A stretch of 64,000 nt of DNA, from positions 124,001 through 188,000 of the forward strand of contig NZ_BPQG01000006.1 of the NCBI RefSeq assembly GCF_022179125.1, given 5' to 3'. The DNA is from Methylobacterium cerastii. GTDB lineage: Bacteria > Pseudomonadota > Alphaproteobacteria > Rhizobiales > Beijerinckiaceae. The position numbers and the translations under genes were made by a program. This document shows positions 1-8,547 of this stretch, one piece after another. The notes under the pieces were generated by a model that had not been told where the DNA came from, searched no databases, and saw only the letters and a list, made by a program, of their open reading frames with translations. Every line of letters starts with the position of its first letter. Within the stretch, counting starts at the first letter, position 1.

Positions 1-620
1 GCCGGAGCTGGGGCGTCGCGCCGCACGAGCGGGTCGTGCTGCTGGCGGCGCGTCTCACCGCCTGGAAGGGTCAGCGCATCCTGATCGAGGCGGCGGCGCT
101 GCTCAAGGCGCAAGGGGTCGGCGACTTCGCCATCGTGCTCGCGGGCGACCCCCAGGGCCGCGTCGCCTACGAGCGCGAGCTCGACGCGCTGGTCGCGGCG
201 CGCGGGCTCGAAGGCGTGGTCCGGCGGGTCGGGCATTGCACAGACATGCCGGCGGCCTTCCGGGCGGCCTCCGTCGTCGCGGTGCCGTCGGTGGAGCCCG
301 AGGCGTTCGGCCGCTCGGCGGTCGAGGCCCAGGCGCTGGGCACGCCGGTGGTGGTGTCCGACCTCGGCGCGGTCCCCGAGACCGTCCTCAGCCCCCCCGA
401 GGTTCCGGCCGGGCAGCGCACCGGCTGGCGCGTGCCCGCCGGCGACGCGGCGGCGCTCGCGGGCGCGCTGGCCGAAGCGCTCTCGCTCGGCGCCAGCGCC
501 CGCGACGCGCTGGCGCGGCGCGAACGCGCGCATGTCGAGGCCAACTTCTCCCTCGCGCGCATGGTCGACGACACGCTGGCGATCTACGCCGGGTTGCTCG
601 GCCGAGCGGGGCCGGCGTGA
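1..620 (+). CDS. Glycosyltransferase family 4, C-terminal part (5'-truncated by window edge)
   Basis: The reading frame is open from the first complete codon at position 3, so the gene begins before the window. The visible part is the nucleotide-sugar-binding half of a GT-B fold enzyme. It has the GT4 start of that domain (ARLTAWKGQRILIEAAALL, around nt 50) and the donor-binding EX7E motif EPEAFGRSAVEA, followed by GTPVVVSDLGAVPE. It should transfer a sugar from an activated donor to a lipid or polysaccharide acceptor; which sugar cannot be told. The stop is at 618-620. The following 246 bp before infC hold no convincing gene. Family is secure, substrate unknown. Confidence 0.85.
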   Translation, partial: RSWGVAPHERVVLLAARLTAWKGQRILIEAAALLKAQGVGDFAIVLAGDPQGRVAYERELDALVAARGLEGVVRRVGHCTDMPAAFRAASVVAVPSVEPEAFGRSAVEAQALGTPVVVSDLGAVPETVLSPPEVPAGQRTGWRVPAGDAAALAGALAEALSLGASARDALARRERAHVEANFSLARMVDDTLAIYAGLLGRAGPA

Positions 621-740
621 CCGCGCGCCGACGGGAAGTTCTGCTGGGGGGCTTGTCTTTTCGCCCCGGACCTTCACATCACACGAAAGGCTTTCGCGTC
701 GCGGAAGTCGGCATCGTGTCGAGTCGATCCCCGACATGTG

Positions 741-769
741 TTGACTTGCCGCACGGTTCGGCCAAGGTA
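741..769 (+). promoter_or_regulatory. Possible sigma-70-type promoter upstream of infC
   Basis: TTGACT at 741-746 is a good -35 hexamer. A 17-bp spacer leads to AAGGTA at 764-769, which is a weak -10. It lies about 100 bp upstream of the proposed infC start, leaving a leader that could carry autoregulation. Only the -35 element is convincing. Confidence 0.3.
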
Positions 770-866
770 AGCTGTCCGGGATAGGCCGGAGCGATCGGTG
801 GTCAGGGTAGCCCGGAACGGGATGCCAGCGGCCGCCGTTTCGTCGTTGCATCAGGAGAACACCGCC

Positions 867-1409
867 ATTCGTAGACCCATGAGAGCCATGCCGGCCCCGC
901 AGAAGGACGGGCCTCGCGCCAACCGGGACATCCGCGGCGTGCGCGACGTGCAGCTCATCGACGACACCGGCCTGAACCGGGGCGTCGTCGCCTTCTTCGA
1001 CGCCTTGGCGCTAGCCGAAGAGGCCGGCCTCGACCTCGTCGAGATCGCGCCGAACTCCGTCCCTCCCGTCTGCAAGCTGCTCGATTACGGCCGCTTCCGC
1101 TTCAACGAACAGAAGAAGCAGAACGAGGCCCGCAAGCGGCAGAAGACGGTCGAGGTCAAGGAGATCAAGCTCCGTCCCGGCATCGACAAGCACGACTACG
1201 ACACCAAGATGAAGTCGGTGCAGCGCTTCTTCGAGGAGGGCGACAAGGTCAAGGTGACCCTGCGCTTCCGCGGTCGTGAGATGGCGCACCAGGACATCGG
1301 CCTGCGCCTGCTCGAGCGGGTGAAGACCGAGACCGCCGAGATCGCCAAGGTGGAAAGCGAGCCGATGCTCGAAGGCCGCCAGATGATCATGATCCTGGCG
1401 CCGCGCTGA
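867..1409 (+). CDS. infC: Translation initiation factor IF-3
   Basis: IF-3 binds the 30S subunit and polices start-codon choice. The protein has the N-terminal domain ([12 protein letters not shown]), the lysine-rich linker ([22 protein letters not shown]) split here across the domains, and the C-terminal domain ending [13 protein letters not shown]. The start is proposed at ATT 867. It follows AGGAG (853-857) by 9 nt, gives I/M-R-R-P-M-R-A as in the Rhizobiales IF-3 N-terminus (recalled as MRRPFRA), and yields 180 residues, the usual size. ATG 879 and ATG 888 are in frame but too far from the ribosome site, and a GTG at 798 would add 23 foreign residues. A non-AUG start is the known basis of infC autoregulation in E. 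coli. The gene stands apart from rpmI-rplT here. Confidence 0.95.
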   Translation: MRRPMRAMPAPQKDGPRANRDIRGVRDVQLIDDTGLNRGVVAFFDALALAEEAGLDLVEIAPNSVPPVCKLLDYGRFRFNEQKKQNEARKRQKTVEVKEIKLRPGIDKHDYDTKMKSVQRFFEEGDKVKVTLRFRGREMAHQDIGLRLLERVKTETAEIAKVESEPMLEGRQMIMILAPR

Positions 1410-1437
1410 TCCGTTCGCGCGCGTCACGAGATTCCGA

Positions 1438-1472
1438 AGCGCCGTCTCGCTCAGCGAGGCGGCGCTTTTCTT
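1438..1472 (+). terminator. Rho-independent terminator of infC
   Basis: AGCGCCG at 1438-1444 pairs with CGGCGCT at 1460-1466. An inner CTCGC/GCGAG stem extends it with a single T-G wobble. The hairpin is followed by TTTTCTT at 1466-1472. It lies 28 bp after the infC stop. Confidence 0.85.
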
Positions 1473-1557
1473 GTGCGAACCTACCCTGCGTTTCCGGGGC
1501 CGTGCATTCCGTGGATCCAGGCTTTCGCCGATCCGGCCCCCGGCCTATCTGCACGGG

Positions 1558-2346
1558 ATGGCCCTGAACCCCGACGAGATCGAACGCTACGCCCGCCACC
1601 TGGTGCTGCCGGAGATCGGCGGCCCGGGGCAGGGCCGGCTGAAGGCGGCGCGGGTGCTGGTGGTCGGCGCCGGCGGGCTCGGCGCGCCGCTGATCCAATA
1701 TCTCGCCGCCGCCGGCATCGGCACGATCGGCATCGTCGACGACGACACGGTGTCGCTCTCCAACCTGCAGCGCCAGATCATCCACGGCACGCCGGACGTC
1801 GGGCGGCCGAAGGTCGAGAGCGCGGCTGACGCCGTCGCCCGCCTCAACCCGCACGTCGCGGTGGTCGCGCATCCGATTCGGATCGACGCCGCGTCGGCCG
1901 AGGCGCTGGCCGCCGACTACGACGTGGTCGCCGACGGCTCGGACAACTTCGCCACGCGGTACGCGGTCTCGGATGCCTGCTACCGAGCGCGCCGGCCCCT
2001 CGTCACCGCCGCGCTCGGCCGTTTCGACGGCACGCTCACCACGATCCGCGCCCACGAGACCGGGCCGGACGGCCGCCCGAACCCGACCTATCGCTGCCTC
2101 TTTCCGAACCCGCCGCCGCCCGGAACCGTCCCGCCCTGCGCCGAGGCCGGGGTGCTCGGGGCGCTCGCCGGCGTGATGGGCTCGTTGATGGCGATGGAGG
2201 TGATCCGCGCCGTGACGGATTTCGGCGAACCGCTGGTCGGCCGCCTGCTGATGGTCGACGCCCGCGCGATGCGGTTCGAGACCCTGGGCTACGCCTTTGA
2301 CGAGGCGAACCCGCTCAGCGGTTCGGGATCTTCCCGAGAAGGCTGA
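1558..2346 (+). CDS. moeB: HesA/MoeB/ThiF-family adenylyltransferase
   Basis: E1-like enzyme that adenylates the C-terminal glycine of a ubiquitin-fold sulfur carrier (MoaD in molybdopterin synthesis or ThiS in thiamine synthesis). Seen: Rossmann nucleotide loop GAGGLG at residues 37-42, the NLQRQIIH arginine motif, DGSDNFATRY with the acidic residue that positions ATP-Mg, and the family C-terminus CAEAGVLGALAGVMGSL. ATG 1558 gives 262 residues and the family N-terminus (ALNPDEIERYARHLVLPEIG). The paired CxxC zinc motifs of E. coli MoeB are absent; only three isolated cysteines are visible. moaE lies 42 kb away in the same window, which favours MoeB over ThiF, but the assignment stays open. 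The gene overlaps the next, convergent gene by 32 bp. Confidence 0.85.
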   Translation: MALNPDEIERYARHLVLPEIGGPGQGRLKAARVLVVGAGGLGAPLIQYLAAAGIGTIGIVDDDTVSLSNLQRQIIHGTPDVGRPKVESAADAVARLNPHVAVVAHPIRIDAASAEALAADYDVVADGSDNFATRYAVSDACYRARRPLVTAALGRFDGTLTTIRAHETGPDGRPNPTYRCLFPNPPPPGTVPPCAEAGVLGALAGVMGSLMAMEVIRAVTDFGEPLVGRLLMVDARAMRFETLGYAFDEANPLSGSGSSREG

Positions 2347-3208
2347 CGATCTCGCTCACGTCCCGCTGGTCCGCCTTGCCGAGGCAGCACTTCTTGAACT
2401 TCTTGCCGCTGCCGCACGGGCACGGATCGTTGCGCCCGACATCCTTGAACGGGTTGACCGCCGGCATGCCGTAGCCCTCGCGGGTCCAGGCGAGCTGAGT
2501 GATCGGGTCGTCCAAGTAGCCATGGTTCCACGGGTCGAGGCGCTCGCGGTCGTCCGGCTTGCGCTCGGCCTCGCGCAGGGTCTCCTTGAACCACGCGGCG
2601 TCGCTGAATTCGTCGGTGATGCGCTTGTCGCGCCGCGCCGCCTCGGCCCGCGGGGCGAGCTCGCGCAAGCCGAGGAAGGCGATCGCCTCCTCCCAGCCGA
2701 TCCAGCCCATGCCGTCCTCGACGGCCGCCTTCGCGTCGTCGAAGCGGACCAGCAGGTCGCGCATGGCGCCGCGGTCGATCCGGCCCTCGATCGTGAGGTA
2801 GACGCAGGCGCCGAGCAGGGCCTGGCGCACGGCGTCGTCGAAGGTGCTGTCGAGGACGAGCGCGAAGAGCGGGTCGGTCCGGCCGTCGAACAGGCTCGCC
2901 ACCATCCGCGCGAGCGTCGTGGTGACGGCGTCGCCCAGGATCGCGTCGACGGTCTCCTCGTCCTGCTTGAGGAAGCGCAGGAGCGGTTCGAGCAGCCGCG
3001 CGTCGCGGGCGTGGGCCAGCACGTGCACACCCCAGAACAGCAGGTTCTCCTGCTCGGGCGTCAGCTCCGCGCCGGCGCCCGCCTCGGAGAGCAGGCGCAG
3101 GGTCTCGCCGGCGACGAGGTCCGGCTCTGCGAGCGCGCGCCGCAGCAGCGGCTCGGGCAGGGTCTCGGCCAGGGACAGCGCCTGACACAGGGATTCGGCG
3201 TCGGTCAT
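2315..3208 (-). CDS. DUF1186-type protein with C-terminal SEC-C zinc motif
   Basis: 297-residue soluble protein. Most of it is an alpha-helical, leucine-rich repeat-like region of the DUF1186 type (LCQALSLAETLPEPLLRRAL and onward). It ends in a SEC-C motif, NDPCPCGSGKKFKKCC, with cysteines at 263, 265, 274 and 275 that should bind zinc as in the SecA tail. SEC-C modules are found on many unrelated proteins and suggest ribosome or protein contact, not a specific reaction. It runs convergently into the moeB-type gene with 32 bp of overlap, and starts 29 bp before the pheT stop region on the same strand side. Function unknown. Confidence 0.8.
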   Translation of the reverse strand: MTDAESLCQALSLAETLPEPLLRRALAEPDLVAGETLRLLSEAGAGAELTPEQENLLFWGVHVLAHARDARLLEPLLRFLKQDEETVDAILGDAVTTTLARMVASLFDGRTDPLFALVLDSTFDDAVRQALLGACVYLTIEGRIDRGAMRDLLVRFDDAKAAVEDGMGWIGWEEAIAFLGLRELAPRAEAARRDKRITDEFSDAAWFKETLREAERKPDDRERLDPWNHGYLDDPITQLAWTREGYGMPAVNPFKDVGRNDPCPCGSGKKFKKCCLGKADQRDVSEIVSLLGKIPNR

Positions 3209-3236
3209 GATCGGGGTCGCCTCGGTTGGGGTGGGA

Positions 3237-5654
3237 TCAGCCGCGCAAGGTCGCGCCGGTCTTGCGGCCGACCTCGGCGACGATCCGGGCGCTCGCGGCC
3301 TCGATCTCCGCGTCGGTCAGCGTCCGCTCCACCGGCTGCAACCGCACCGCGATCGCCACCGACTTCGAGCCTTCGGGCACGCCGGCGCCTTCATACACGT
3401 CGAACACCTCGACGCCGGCGACGAGCTTGCGCTCCGCGCCCGCCGCCGCCTTGACGATCTCGCCGGCGGCGACGTCGCGGCCGACCACGAAGGCGAAGTC
3501 GCGCGACACCGGCTGGAAGTCCGAGAGCATCGCGGCGCCCTTGGTCTTGGTCGGCTTCTGCTTCGGCGCCGGGATCGCGTCGAGCACGATCTCGAAGGCC
3601 ACCAGCGTGCCCTTCAGGTCGAGCGCCTTCATCACCCGGGGGTGCACCTCGCCGAAGTGGCCGACCTGGTTCTTCGGGCCGAACTGGAGCGTGCCCGAGC
3701 GGCCGGGATGCAGCCAGTCGGCGCCGGCGGCCACGACCTGGAGGCCGCCGGTCGGCACGCCCAACGCCGCGAGCATCGCCAGCGCGTCGGCCTTGGCCTG
3801 GAAGGCGTCCACGGTCGGCGCTGTGCCGTCCCAGTGCCGACCGCCGCCGGCGAGGTTCGCCGACCCCCGCCGCACGGCCGCGGCGCGGATGGTCTGACCC
3901 TCCGGCGCGTCGTCGGCGAAGCACTGCCCGACCTCGAACAGGGCCGCGTCGGGATAGCCGCGGTCGGCGTTGCGTTGCGCGGCGCGGAGCAGGCCCGGCA
4001 CCAGGCTCGGGCGCATGTCGGAGAGCTCCGACGCGATCGGGTTGGCCAGGACGAGGTCGGCGCCGCCGCCGCCGAACAGCACCGCGTCGTCGTGCGGGAT
4101 GAACGACCACGTCACCGCTTCCATCAGGCCGCGGCTCGCCAGCGCGCGCTTGGCGCGGCGGGTGCGCTTCTGGATCAGGGTCAGCGTCGGGCGCGTGATC
4201 CCCGCCAGCGGCGGCAGCGGCTTCGGCTCGATCCGGTCGAGGCCCGCGATGCGGATGATCTCCTCGACGAGGTCGGCGTTGCCCTCCACGTCCGGCCGCC
4301 AGGACGGCGGCACCACCTTCACCCGGTCGCCGGTGCCGGAGACCCGGAAGCCGAGGGCTTCGAGCGTCACCGTCATCTCGGCGCGGGACAGGTCGAGCCC
4401 GGCGAGGCGACGCACCTCGGACCAGGGGAAGTCGATGGCGTGGTCGCTCTCGGGCATCGCACCCGCGACCGTCGCCTCGGTCGGCGTGCCGCCGCAGAGG
4501 TCGAGGACGAGCTGCGTCGCCCGGTCGAGCCCCGTCAGCGTCGAGGCCGGGTCGACGCCGCGTTCGAAGCGGTAGCGGGCGTCGGTGATGACGCCGAGGC
4601 GCCGGCCGGTCTGCGCGATGTTGGCCGGATTCCACAGGGCCGATTCGATCAGCACGTCCGTGGTCGCGGCGTCGCAGCCCGAGGCCGCCCCGCCGACGAT
4701 GCCGGCGACCGACTCGACGCCGTCGTCGTCGGCGATGACGACCATATCGCCGCCGAGCGCGTGGTCGCGCCCGTCGAGGCCCTTCAGGGTCTCGCCGGCG
4801 CGGGCGAGCCGGACGACGACGTCGCCCGCGACCTTCGCGGCGTCGAACACGTGCAGCGGCCGGCCGCGGTCGAAGGTCATGTAGTTGGTGATGTCCACGA
4901 GCGCGTTGATCGGGCGCAGCCCGATCGCCCGCAGCCGCGCCTGCATCCAGTCCGGCGATGCACCGTTGGTCACGCCGCGCACGAAGCGCAGCGCGAAGTG
5001 CGGGGCGAGGCCGCTCGCCGCCGGCACGTCGAGCGACACCGCGACGGGGCAGGGGCCTTCGCCCAGGATCTGCGGCTCGGCCGAAGATTTCAGGGCGCCG
5101 ATTCCGGTGGCGGCGAGGTCGCGCGCGATCCCGAGCACCGAGGCGCAATCCGGGCGATTGGGGGTCAGGTTGATCTCGATGACCGGGTCGTCGAGCCCGG
5201 CCCAGAGGGCGTAGGGCGTGCCGACCGGCGCGTCCTGGGCCAAGTCGAGGATGCCGTCGTGGTCGTCGCCCAAGCCGAGTTCGGCCCCCGAGCATAGCAT
5301 GCCGCGGCTCTCGACGCCGCGGATGTTGCCGACGGACAGGGTGATGTCCTTGCCCGGCACGTAGGTGCCGGGCGGCGCGAACACGCTCAGCATGCCCGCC
5401 CGCGCGTTCGGCGCGCCGCAGACCACCTGGAGCGGCTTTCCGTCCCCGGCGTCGACGCTGCAGACCCGGAGCCGGTCGGCGTTGGGATGCGGCTCGGCGC
5501 TGAGCACCTTGGCGATCACGTAGGGCTTGAGCGCGGCGGCCTTGTCCTCGACGCCCTCGACCTCTAGCCCGATCCGGGTGAGCGTCTCGGCGATCACGTC
5601 GAGGGACGCCTCGGTGTCGAGGTGGTCCTTGAGCCAGGAGAGGGTGAATTTCAT
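3237..5654 (-). CDS. pheT: Phenylalanyl-tRNA synthetase beta subunit
   Basis: Together with PheS it charges tRNA-Phe as an alpha2-beta2 enzyme. The 805 residues match the usual size. Seen in order: N-terminus [14 protein letters not shown], a tRNA-binding EMAP-like domain ([11 protein letters not shown], then [12 protein letters not shown]), the editing and B5 regions ([33 protein letters not shown]), and a C-terminal ferredoxin-fold anticodon-binding domain ([14 protein letters not shown], ending [10 protein letters not shown]). The ATG at 5654 is chosen because the protein begins exactly at the family start. It sits 20 bp downstream of the HEPN gene that separates it from pheS, and the block looks like one transcript. 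Confidence 0.97.
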   Translation of the reverse strand: MKFTLSWLKDHLDTEASLDVIAETLTRIGLEVEGVEDKAAALKPYVIAKVLSAEPHPNADRLRVCSVDAGDGKPLQVVCGAPNARAGMLSVFAPPGTYVPGKDITLSVGNIRGVESRGMLCSGAELGLGDDHDGILDLAQDAPVGTPYALWAGLDDPVIEINLTPNRPDCASVLGIARDLAATGIGALKSSAEPQILGEGPCPVAVSLDVPAASGLAPHFALRFVRGVTNGASPDWMQARLRAIGLRPINALVDITNYMTFDRGRPLHVFDAAKVAGDVVVRLARAGETLKGLDGRDHALGGDMVVIADDDGVESVAGIVGGAASGCDAATTDVLIESALWNPANIAQTGRRLGVITDARYRFERGVDPASTLTGLDRATQLVLDLCGGTPTEATVAGAMPESDHAIDFPWSEVRRLAGLDLSRAEMTVTLEALGFRVSGTGDRVKVVPPSWRPDVEGNADLVEEIIRIAGLDRIEPKPLPPLAGITRPTLTLIQKRTRRAKRALASRGLMEAVTWSFIPHDDAVLFGGGGADLVLANPIASELSDMRPSLVPGLLRAAQRNADRGYPDAALFEVGQCFADDAPEGQTIRAAAVRRGSANLAGGGRHWDGTAPTVDAFQAKADALAMLAALGVPTGGLQVVAAGADWLHPGRSGTLQFGPKNQVGHFGEVHPRVMKALDLKGTLVAFEIVLDAIPAPKQKPTKTKGAAMLSDFQPVSRDFAFVVGRDVAAGEIVKAAAGAERKLVAGVEVFDVYEGAGVPEGSKSVAIAVRLQPVERTLTDAEIEAASARIVAEVGRKTGATLRG

Positions 5655-5674
5655 GGGATTCGAGACGCTTCGGT

Positions 5675-6163
5675 TCAGGCGGCGCGCTGTCGCGCGATCG
5701 GAAGGATGGCGAGTTGCAGACGCTTGGGCGCTTCGAGGCCGCTCGACAGAGAAACGGCTTCCTGCGCATCCGCAACGAGCGTCAACGTCTGGGTTCGGCT
5801 GAAAAGGGGTGAGGGAGGAGCGTAATCGGCGGCATGACGCTGCTCCTGCAGGCTGCCGAACAGGAAGGCGACGCGTTCGATCCGCTCGTCGATCTGTCGG
5901 GCTTCCCGGCTTCGCAGCTTCTTGAGAACGGGTCCATGATCGAGCGAGCGATAGATCGGCGCCAGGATCGACGCCTTGCTCCATCCGACGAGGGCGTCGG
6001 AAAAGGTCGCGCACGGGGCGTGGAACACGGCGTCATACGCGCCGCTCACGGCACGCCGCATGCAGGCCTGCCGGAACGTCGGCTGCCCGGGACTCGCGGC
6101 GAGCAGTTCGGCCGTCGCGATCAGGTCGGCGACGAGGGGCCCTGGTATCCGGCGAGGCTTCAT
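5675..6163 (-). CDS. UPF0332-like HEPN-domain protein inserted between pheS and pheT
   Basis: 162 residues, soluble and helical. It shows two hallmarks of the small UPF0332-type HEPN fold: [14 protein letters not shown] (residues 36-49, the RRAYYAAFHA helix) and a late helix ending in EQRHAADY (107-114, the RxxxDY-type motif). HEPN domains serve as RNases, toxins or nucleotide-binding adaptors. The classic RNase Rx4-6H motif is not obvious: R37 and H48 are 11 apart. So catalytic activity is uncertain. The ATG overlaps the stop of the upstream 99-residue gene by 4 bp, so the two are translationally coupled. Both sit between pheS and pheT with gaps of only 18 and 20 bp. Toxin, antitoxin partner or housekeeping adaptor are all possible. 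Confidence 0.75.
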   Translation of the reverse strand: MKPRRIPGPLVADLIATAELLAASPGQPTFRQACMRRAVSGAYDAVFHAPCATFSDALVGWSKASILAPIYRSLDHGPVLKKLRSREARQIDERIERVAFLFGSLQEQRHAADYAPPSPLFSRTQTLTLVADAQEAVSLSSGLEAPKRLQLAILPIARQRAA

Positions 6164-6459
6164 TCCGCGGCCTGGACGTCGTCCGAATACGGGGGCGGAT
6201 CGTCAGGGAACGCGTAGATCAGATACGGGAAACGGTGTTCGCCGGCGGCTTCCAGAGCGTGCCCGAGTGCGACCATGGCTTCGCCGGTCACGCCGCCGCC
6301 CGTGACGCCTGCGCCGGGCTTGAAGCGCACCGTGATGAAGAGCGCATCCTCGCCTGCGGAGTTGGGACGTGCCTCGACGTGCGCTGCATCGAAACTCGTA
6401 CCGTGCAACGACGCGCCGAGGACGCGCTGTGCGATCGTCTGGACCTCGAACTCGGTCAT
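6160..6459 (-). CDS. Small protein of unknown function, coupled to the HEPN gene
   Basis: 99 residues beginning MTEFEVQTIAQRVLG. A central stretch predicted as beta strand (DALFITVRFKPGAG) follows, then a glycine-rich turn, a helix (GEAMVALGHALEAAG) and an acidic, proline-rich tail. A strong ribosome site (GGGAGGT, about 6 nt before ATG 6459) supports it as real. The stop overlaps the HEPN start by 4 bp, and pheS ends 18 bp upstream. I do not recognise a family, and there is no MNT nucleotidyltransferase motif (GSx10DxD), so this is not the classic HEPN-MNT pair. It could be a binding partner or antitoxin of the HEPN protein (inference from coupling only). Confidence 0.65.
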   Translation of the reverse strand: MTEFEVQTIAQRVLGASLHGTSFDAAHVEARPNSAGEDALFITVRFKPGAGVTGGGVTGEAMVALGHALEAAGEHRFPYLIYAFPDDPPPYSDDVQAAE

Positions 6460-6477
6460 CGAAACCTCCCGAGACGT

Positions 6478-7560
6478 TTACCCCGTCAGCCCGCCGATCA
6501 AGCTCGGCACGTCGAGCGGGCGGAAGCCGTAATGCTCGATCCAGCGGATGTCGGCCTCGAAGAACGGCCGCAGGTCCGGCATGCCGTACTTGAGCATGGC
6601 GATGCGGTCGATGCCGACGCCGAAGGCGAAGCCCTGGAACTCGTTCGGATCGAGCCCGCAATTGGTCAGCACGTTCGGGTGCACCATGCCGCAACCGAGG
6701 ATCTCGAGCCAGTCCGTGCCCTCGCCGAAACGGATCTCGCCGCCCTTGCGCGAGCACTGGATGTCGACCTCGGCCGAGGGCTCGGTGAAAGGGAAGAACG
6801 AGGGCCGGAAGCGCATCTTCACGGCGTCGACCTCGAAGAACGCCTTGCAGAACTCTTCCAGGACCCATTTCAGGTTGGCGATGTTGGCCGCCTTGTCGAT
6901 CACCAGCCCCTCGACCTGATGGAACATCGGCGTGTGGGTCTGGTCGGAATCGTGCCGGTAGGTCCGGCCCGGGATGATCACCCGGATCGGCGGCTTTTGC
7001 GCCCGCATGGTGCGGATCTGGACCGGCGAGGTGTGCGTGCGCAGCACCTTGCGCTTCCCTTCCGCGTCGGGCGCGAGGAAGAAGGTGTCGTGCATCTCGC
7101 GCGCTGGGTGGCCCGGCGGGAAGTTCAGCGCGGTGAAGTTCAGCTCGTCGGTCTCGATGTCCGGGCCTTCGGCGACCGAGAACCCCATGTCGGCGAAGAT
7201 CGCGGTGATCTCGTCGATGACCTGGCTGATCGGGTGGATGCGCCCGCGCGCTTCCGGCGCCTCGCGCAGGGGCAGCGTCACGTCGATGCGCTCGGCCGCG
7301 AGCCGGGTTTCGAGGGCCGCCTCGGCCAGCGCCTCGCGGCGCTGCGCGATCGCGCCCTGCACCCGGTCGCGCAGGCCGTTGATCAGGGGGCCGCGCGCCT
7401 TGCGCTCCTCGGGGCTCATGGCGCCCAGCGTCTTCAAGAGCTCGGAAACACTGCCCTTCTTGCCGAGCGCCGCGACGCGCACGGCCTCGAGCGACGCCTC
7501 GTCGGCTGCGGACGCGACCTGGGCAAGCAGGTCGCCTTCGAGGGTGTCGAGATCGGTCAT
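6478..7560 (-). CDS. pheS: Phenylalanyl-tRNA synthetase alpha subunit
   Basis: Catalytic subunit of PheRS, 360 residues. It has an N-terminal coiled-coil arm (residues about 1-100) and a class II catalytic core. Motif 2 is visible as [20 protein letters not shown] and motif 3 as [20 protein letters not shown] 7560 gives [12 protein letters not shown]; an upstream in-frame start would add an arginine-rich extension absent from the family. It lies downstream of rpmI-rplT on the same strand, and upstream of the two-gene HEPN module that parts it from pheT. The 136-bp leader carries a 9-bp perfect stem that could regulate readthrough. Confidence 0.97.
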   Translation of the reverse strand: MTDLDTLEGDLLAQVASAADEASLEAVRVAALGKKGSVSELLKTLGAMSPEERKARGPLINGLRDRVQGAIAQRREALAEAALETRLAAERIDVTLPLREAPEARGRIHPISQVIDEITAIFADMGFSVAEGPDIETDELNFTALNFPPGHPAREMHDTFFLAPDAEGKRKVLRTHTSPVQIRTMRAQKPPIRVIIPGRTYRHDSDQTHTPMFHQVEGLVIDKAANIANLKWVLEEFCKAFFEVDAVKMRFRPSFFPFTEPSAEVDIQCSRKGGEIRFGEGTDWLEILGCGMVHPNVLTNCGLDPNEFQGFAFGVGIDRIAMLKYGMPDLRPFFEADIRWIEHYGFRPLDVPSLIGGLTG

Positions 7561-7636
7561 CGCGGTCCCATCGCGTGCGGGTCGCCGCCCGGCGCAGCGG
7601 CGCGGGCTGGCGGACAAGGGGTCTGCGAACATGACG

Positions 7637-7670
7637 AAGGCGCGGCGCCCCCGAGGGAGCCCCGCGCCTT
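7637..7670 (-). promoter_or_regulatory. Stable hairpin between rplT and pheS
   Basis: AAGGCGCGG at 7637-7645 is the exact reverse complement of 7662-7670. A partly paired, GC-rich 16-nt loop lies between. No T-run follows on either strand, so it is not a textbook terminator. Its place in the rplT-pheS spacer would suit partial termination, an attenuator or an mRNA-processing site. Confidence 0.5.
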
Positions 7671-7696
7671 TCGCCGGTTCGTCGCTCGGATGGGGC

Positions 7697-8077
7697 TCAG
7701 GCCGCCTTGGCGGGCTGCGCGGCCGGCAGCGCGGCCTTGGCCTTCTCGACCACGACGGCGAAGCTCGCCGGCTCGTGGATCGCGAGGTCGGACAGCGCCT
7801 TGCGGTCGACGACGATGCCGGACTTCGCCAGGCCGTCGATGAAGCGCGAATAGGTCAGGCCGTGCTCGCGGACGGCGGCGTTCAGGCGCTGGATCCAGAG
7901 GGCGCGGAACGTACGCTTCTTGTTCTTACGATCGCGGTAGGCATACTGCATGCCCTTCTCGACCGCCTGCTTGGCGATGCGGATCGTATTCTTGCGCCGG
8001 CCGTAATAGCCACGGGCGGCCTTGAGGACTTTCTTGTGCTTGGCGTGACTGGTCACGCCGCGTTTGACGCGGGCCAT
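7697..8077 (-). CDS. rplT: 50S ribosomal protein L20
   Basis: 126-residue basic protein, typical length. It begins [19 protein letters not shown] and has the conserved [20 protein letters not shown] and [13 protein letters not shown] segments. L20 binds 23S rRNA early in 50S assembly, and in some bacteria represses its own operon. The C-terminal ten or so residues are an alanine/proline-rich tail. It is 48 bp downstream of rpmI and upstream of pheS. infC, usually the first gene of this operon, is on the other strand about 7 kb away. Confidence 0.98.
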   Translation of the reverse strand: MARVKRGVTSHAKHKKVLKAARGYYGRRKNTIRIAKQAVEKGMQYAYRDRKNKKRTFRALWIQRLNAAVREHGLTYSRFIDGLAKSGIVVDRKALSDLAIHEPASFAVVVEKAKAALPAAQPAKAA

Positions 8078-8125
8078 GTTGTATCTCCTGGATCGAAAAA
8101 AGCAGTCTCGGCGGTCGTGAAGCGC

Positions 8126-8329
8126 TTACCGGCTGTTGGGCAGGAAGTACTTCTTCACGTTGGCGGCATCGCCCTCGAATAGGGTGGTGGTGCCGCGCAG
8201 GTTGCGGATCTGCTTCGTCGTCCGCTTGATCATCCCGTGGCGCTTACCGGCCTGGGCGTACATGACCTTGCCGGTCCCGGTGATCTTGAAGCGCTTCTTG
8301 GCGCCCGATTTGGTCTTCAGCTTGGGCAT
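8126..8329 (-). CDS. rpmI: 50S ribosomal protein L35
   Basis: 67 residues, highly basic, starting [20 protein letters not shown] and ending YFLPNSR, both diagnostic of bL35. The ATG at 8329 follows GGAGAG by about 5 nt. A longer in-frame reading upstream would give a non-family N-terminus and is rejected. It is the first gene of the rpmI-rplT-pheS run. Confidence 0.97.
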   Translation of the reverse strand: MPKLKTKSGAKKRFKITGTGKVMYAQAGKRHGMIKRTTKQIRNLRGTTTLFEGDAANVKKYFLPNSR

Positions 8330-8547
8330 TTGGCTCTCCGCTGCGCGAAACCCCTGCCGTCCGACGATGGCCGGAGGGGTGCGCTCGATGGATGCTTCTG
8401 GTGGAGCAGCATGAACCGCCACGGCAGCCCTAACCGGCCGGGCGGTTCCACGCGGGGCGGCTTATGGCAGAAACCGCGCTCCGCTTCAATGCCTTCGCGG
8501 ATGCCCGATCGATCCCGACGTTCCCGCCGGAGCGTCCGGAGGCCGGG

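Noticed and set aside
3207-5297. Long open frame of 696 codons antisense to pheT
   Set aside because: It is arginine/glycine/histidine-rich with no family resemblance, and pheT on the other strand is complete. Long shadow frames are expected at this GC content.
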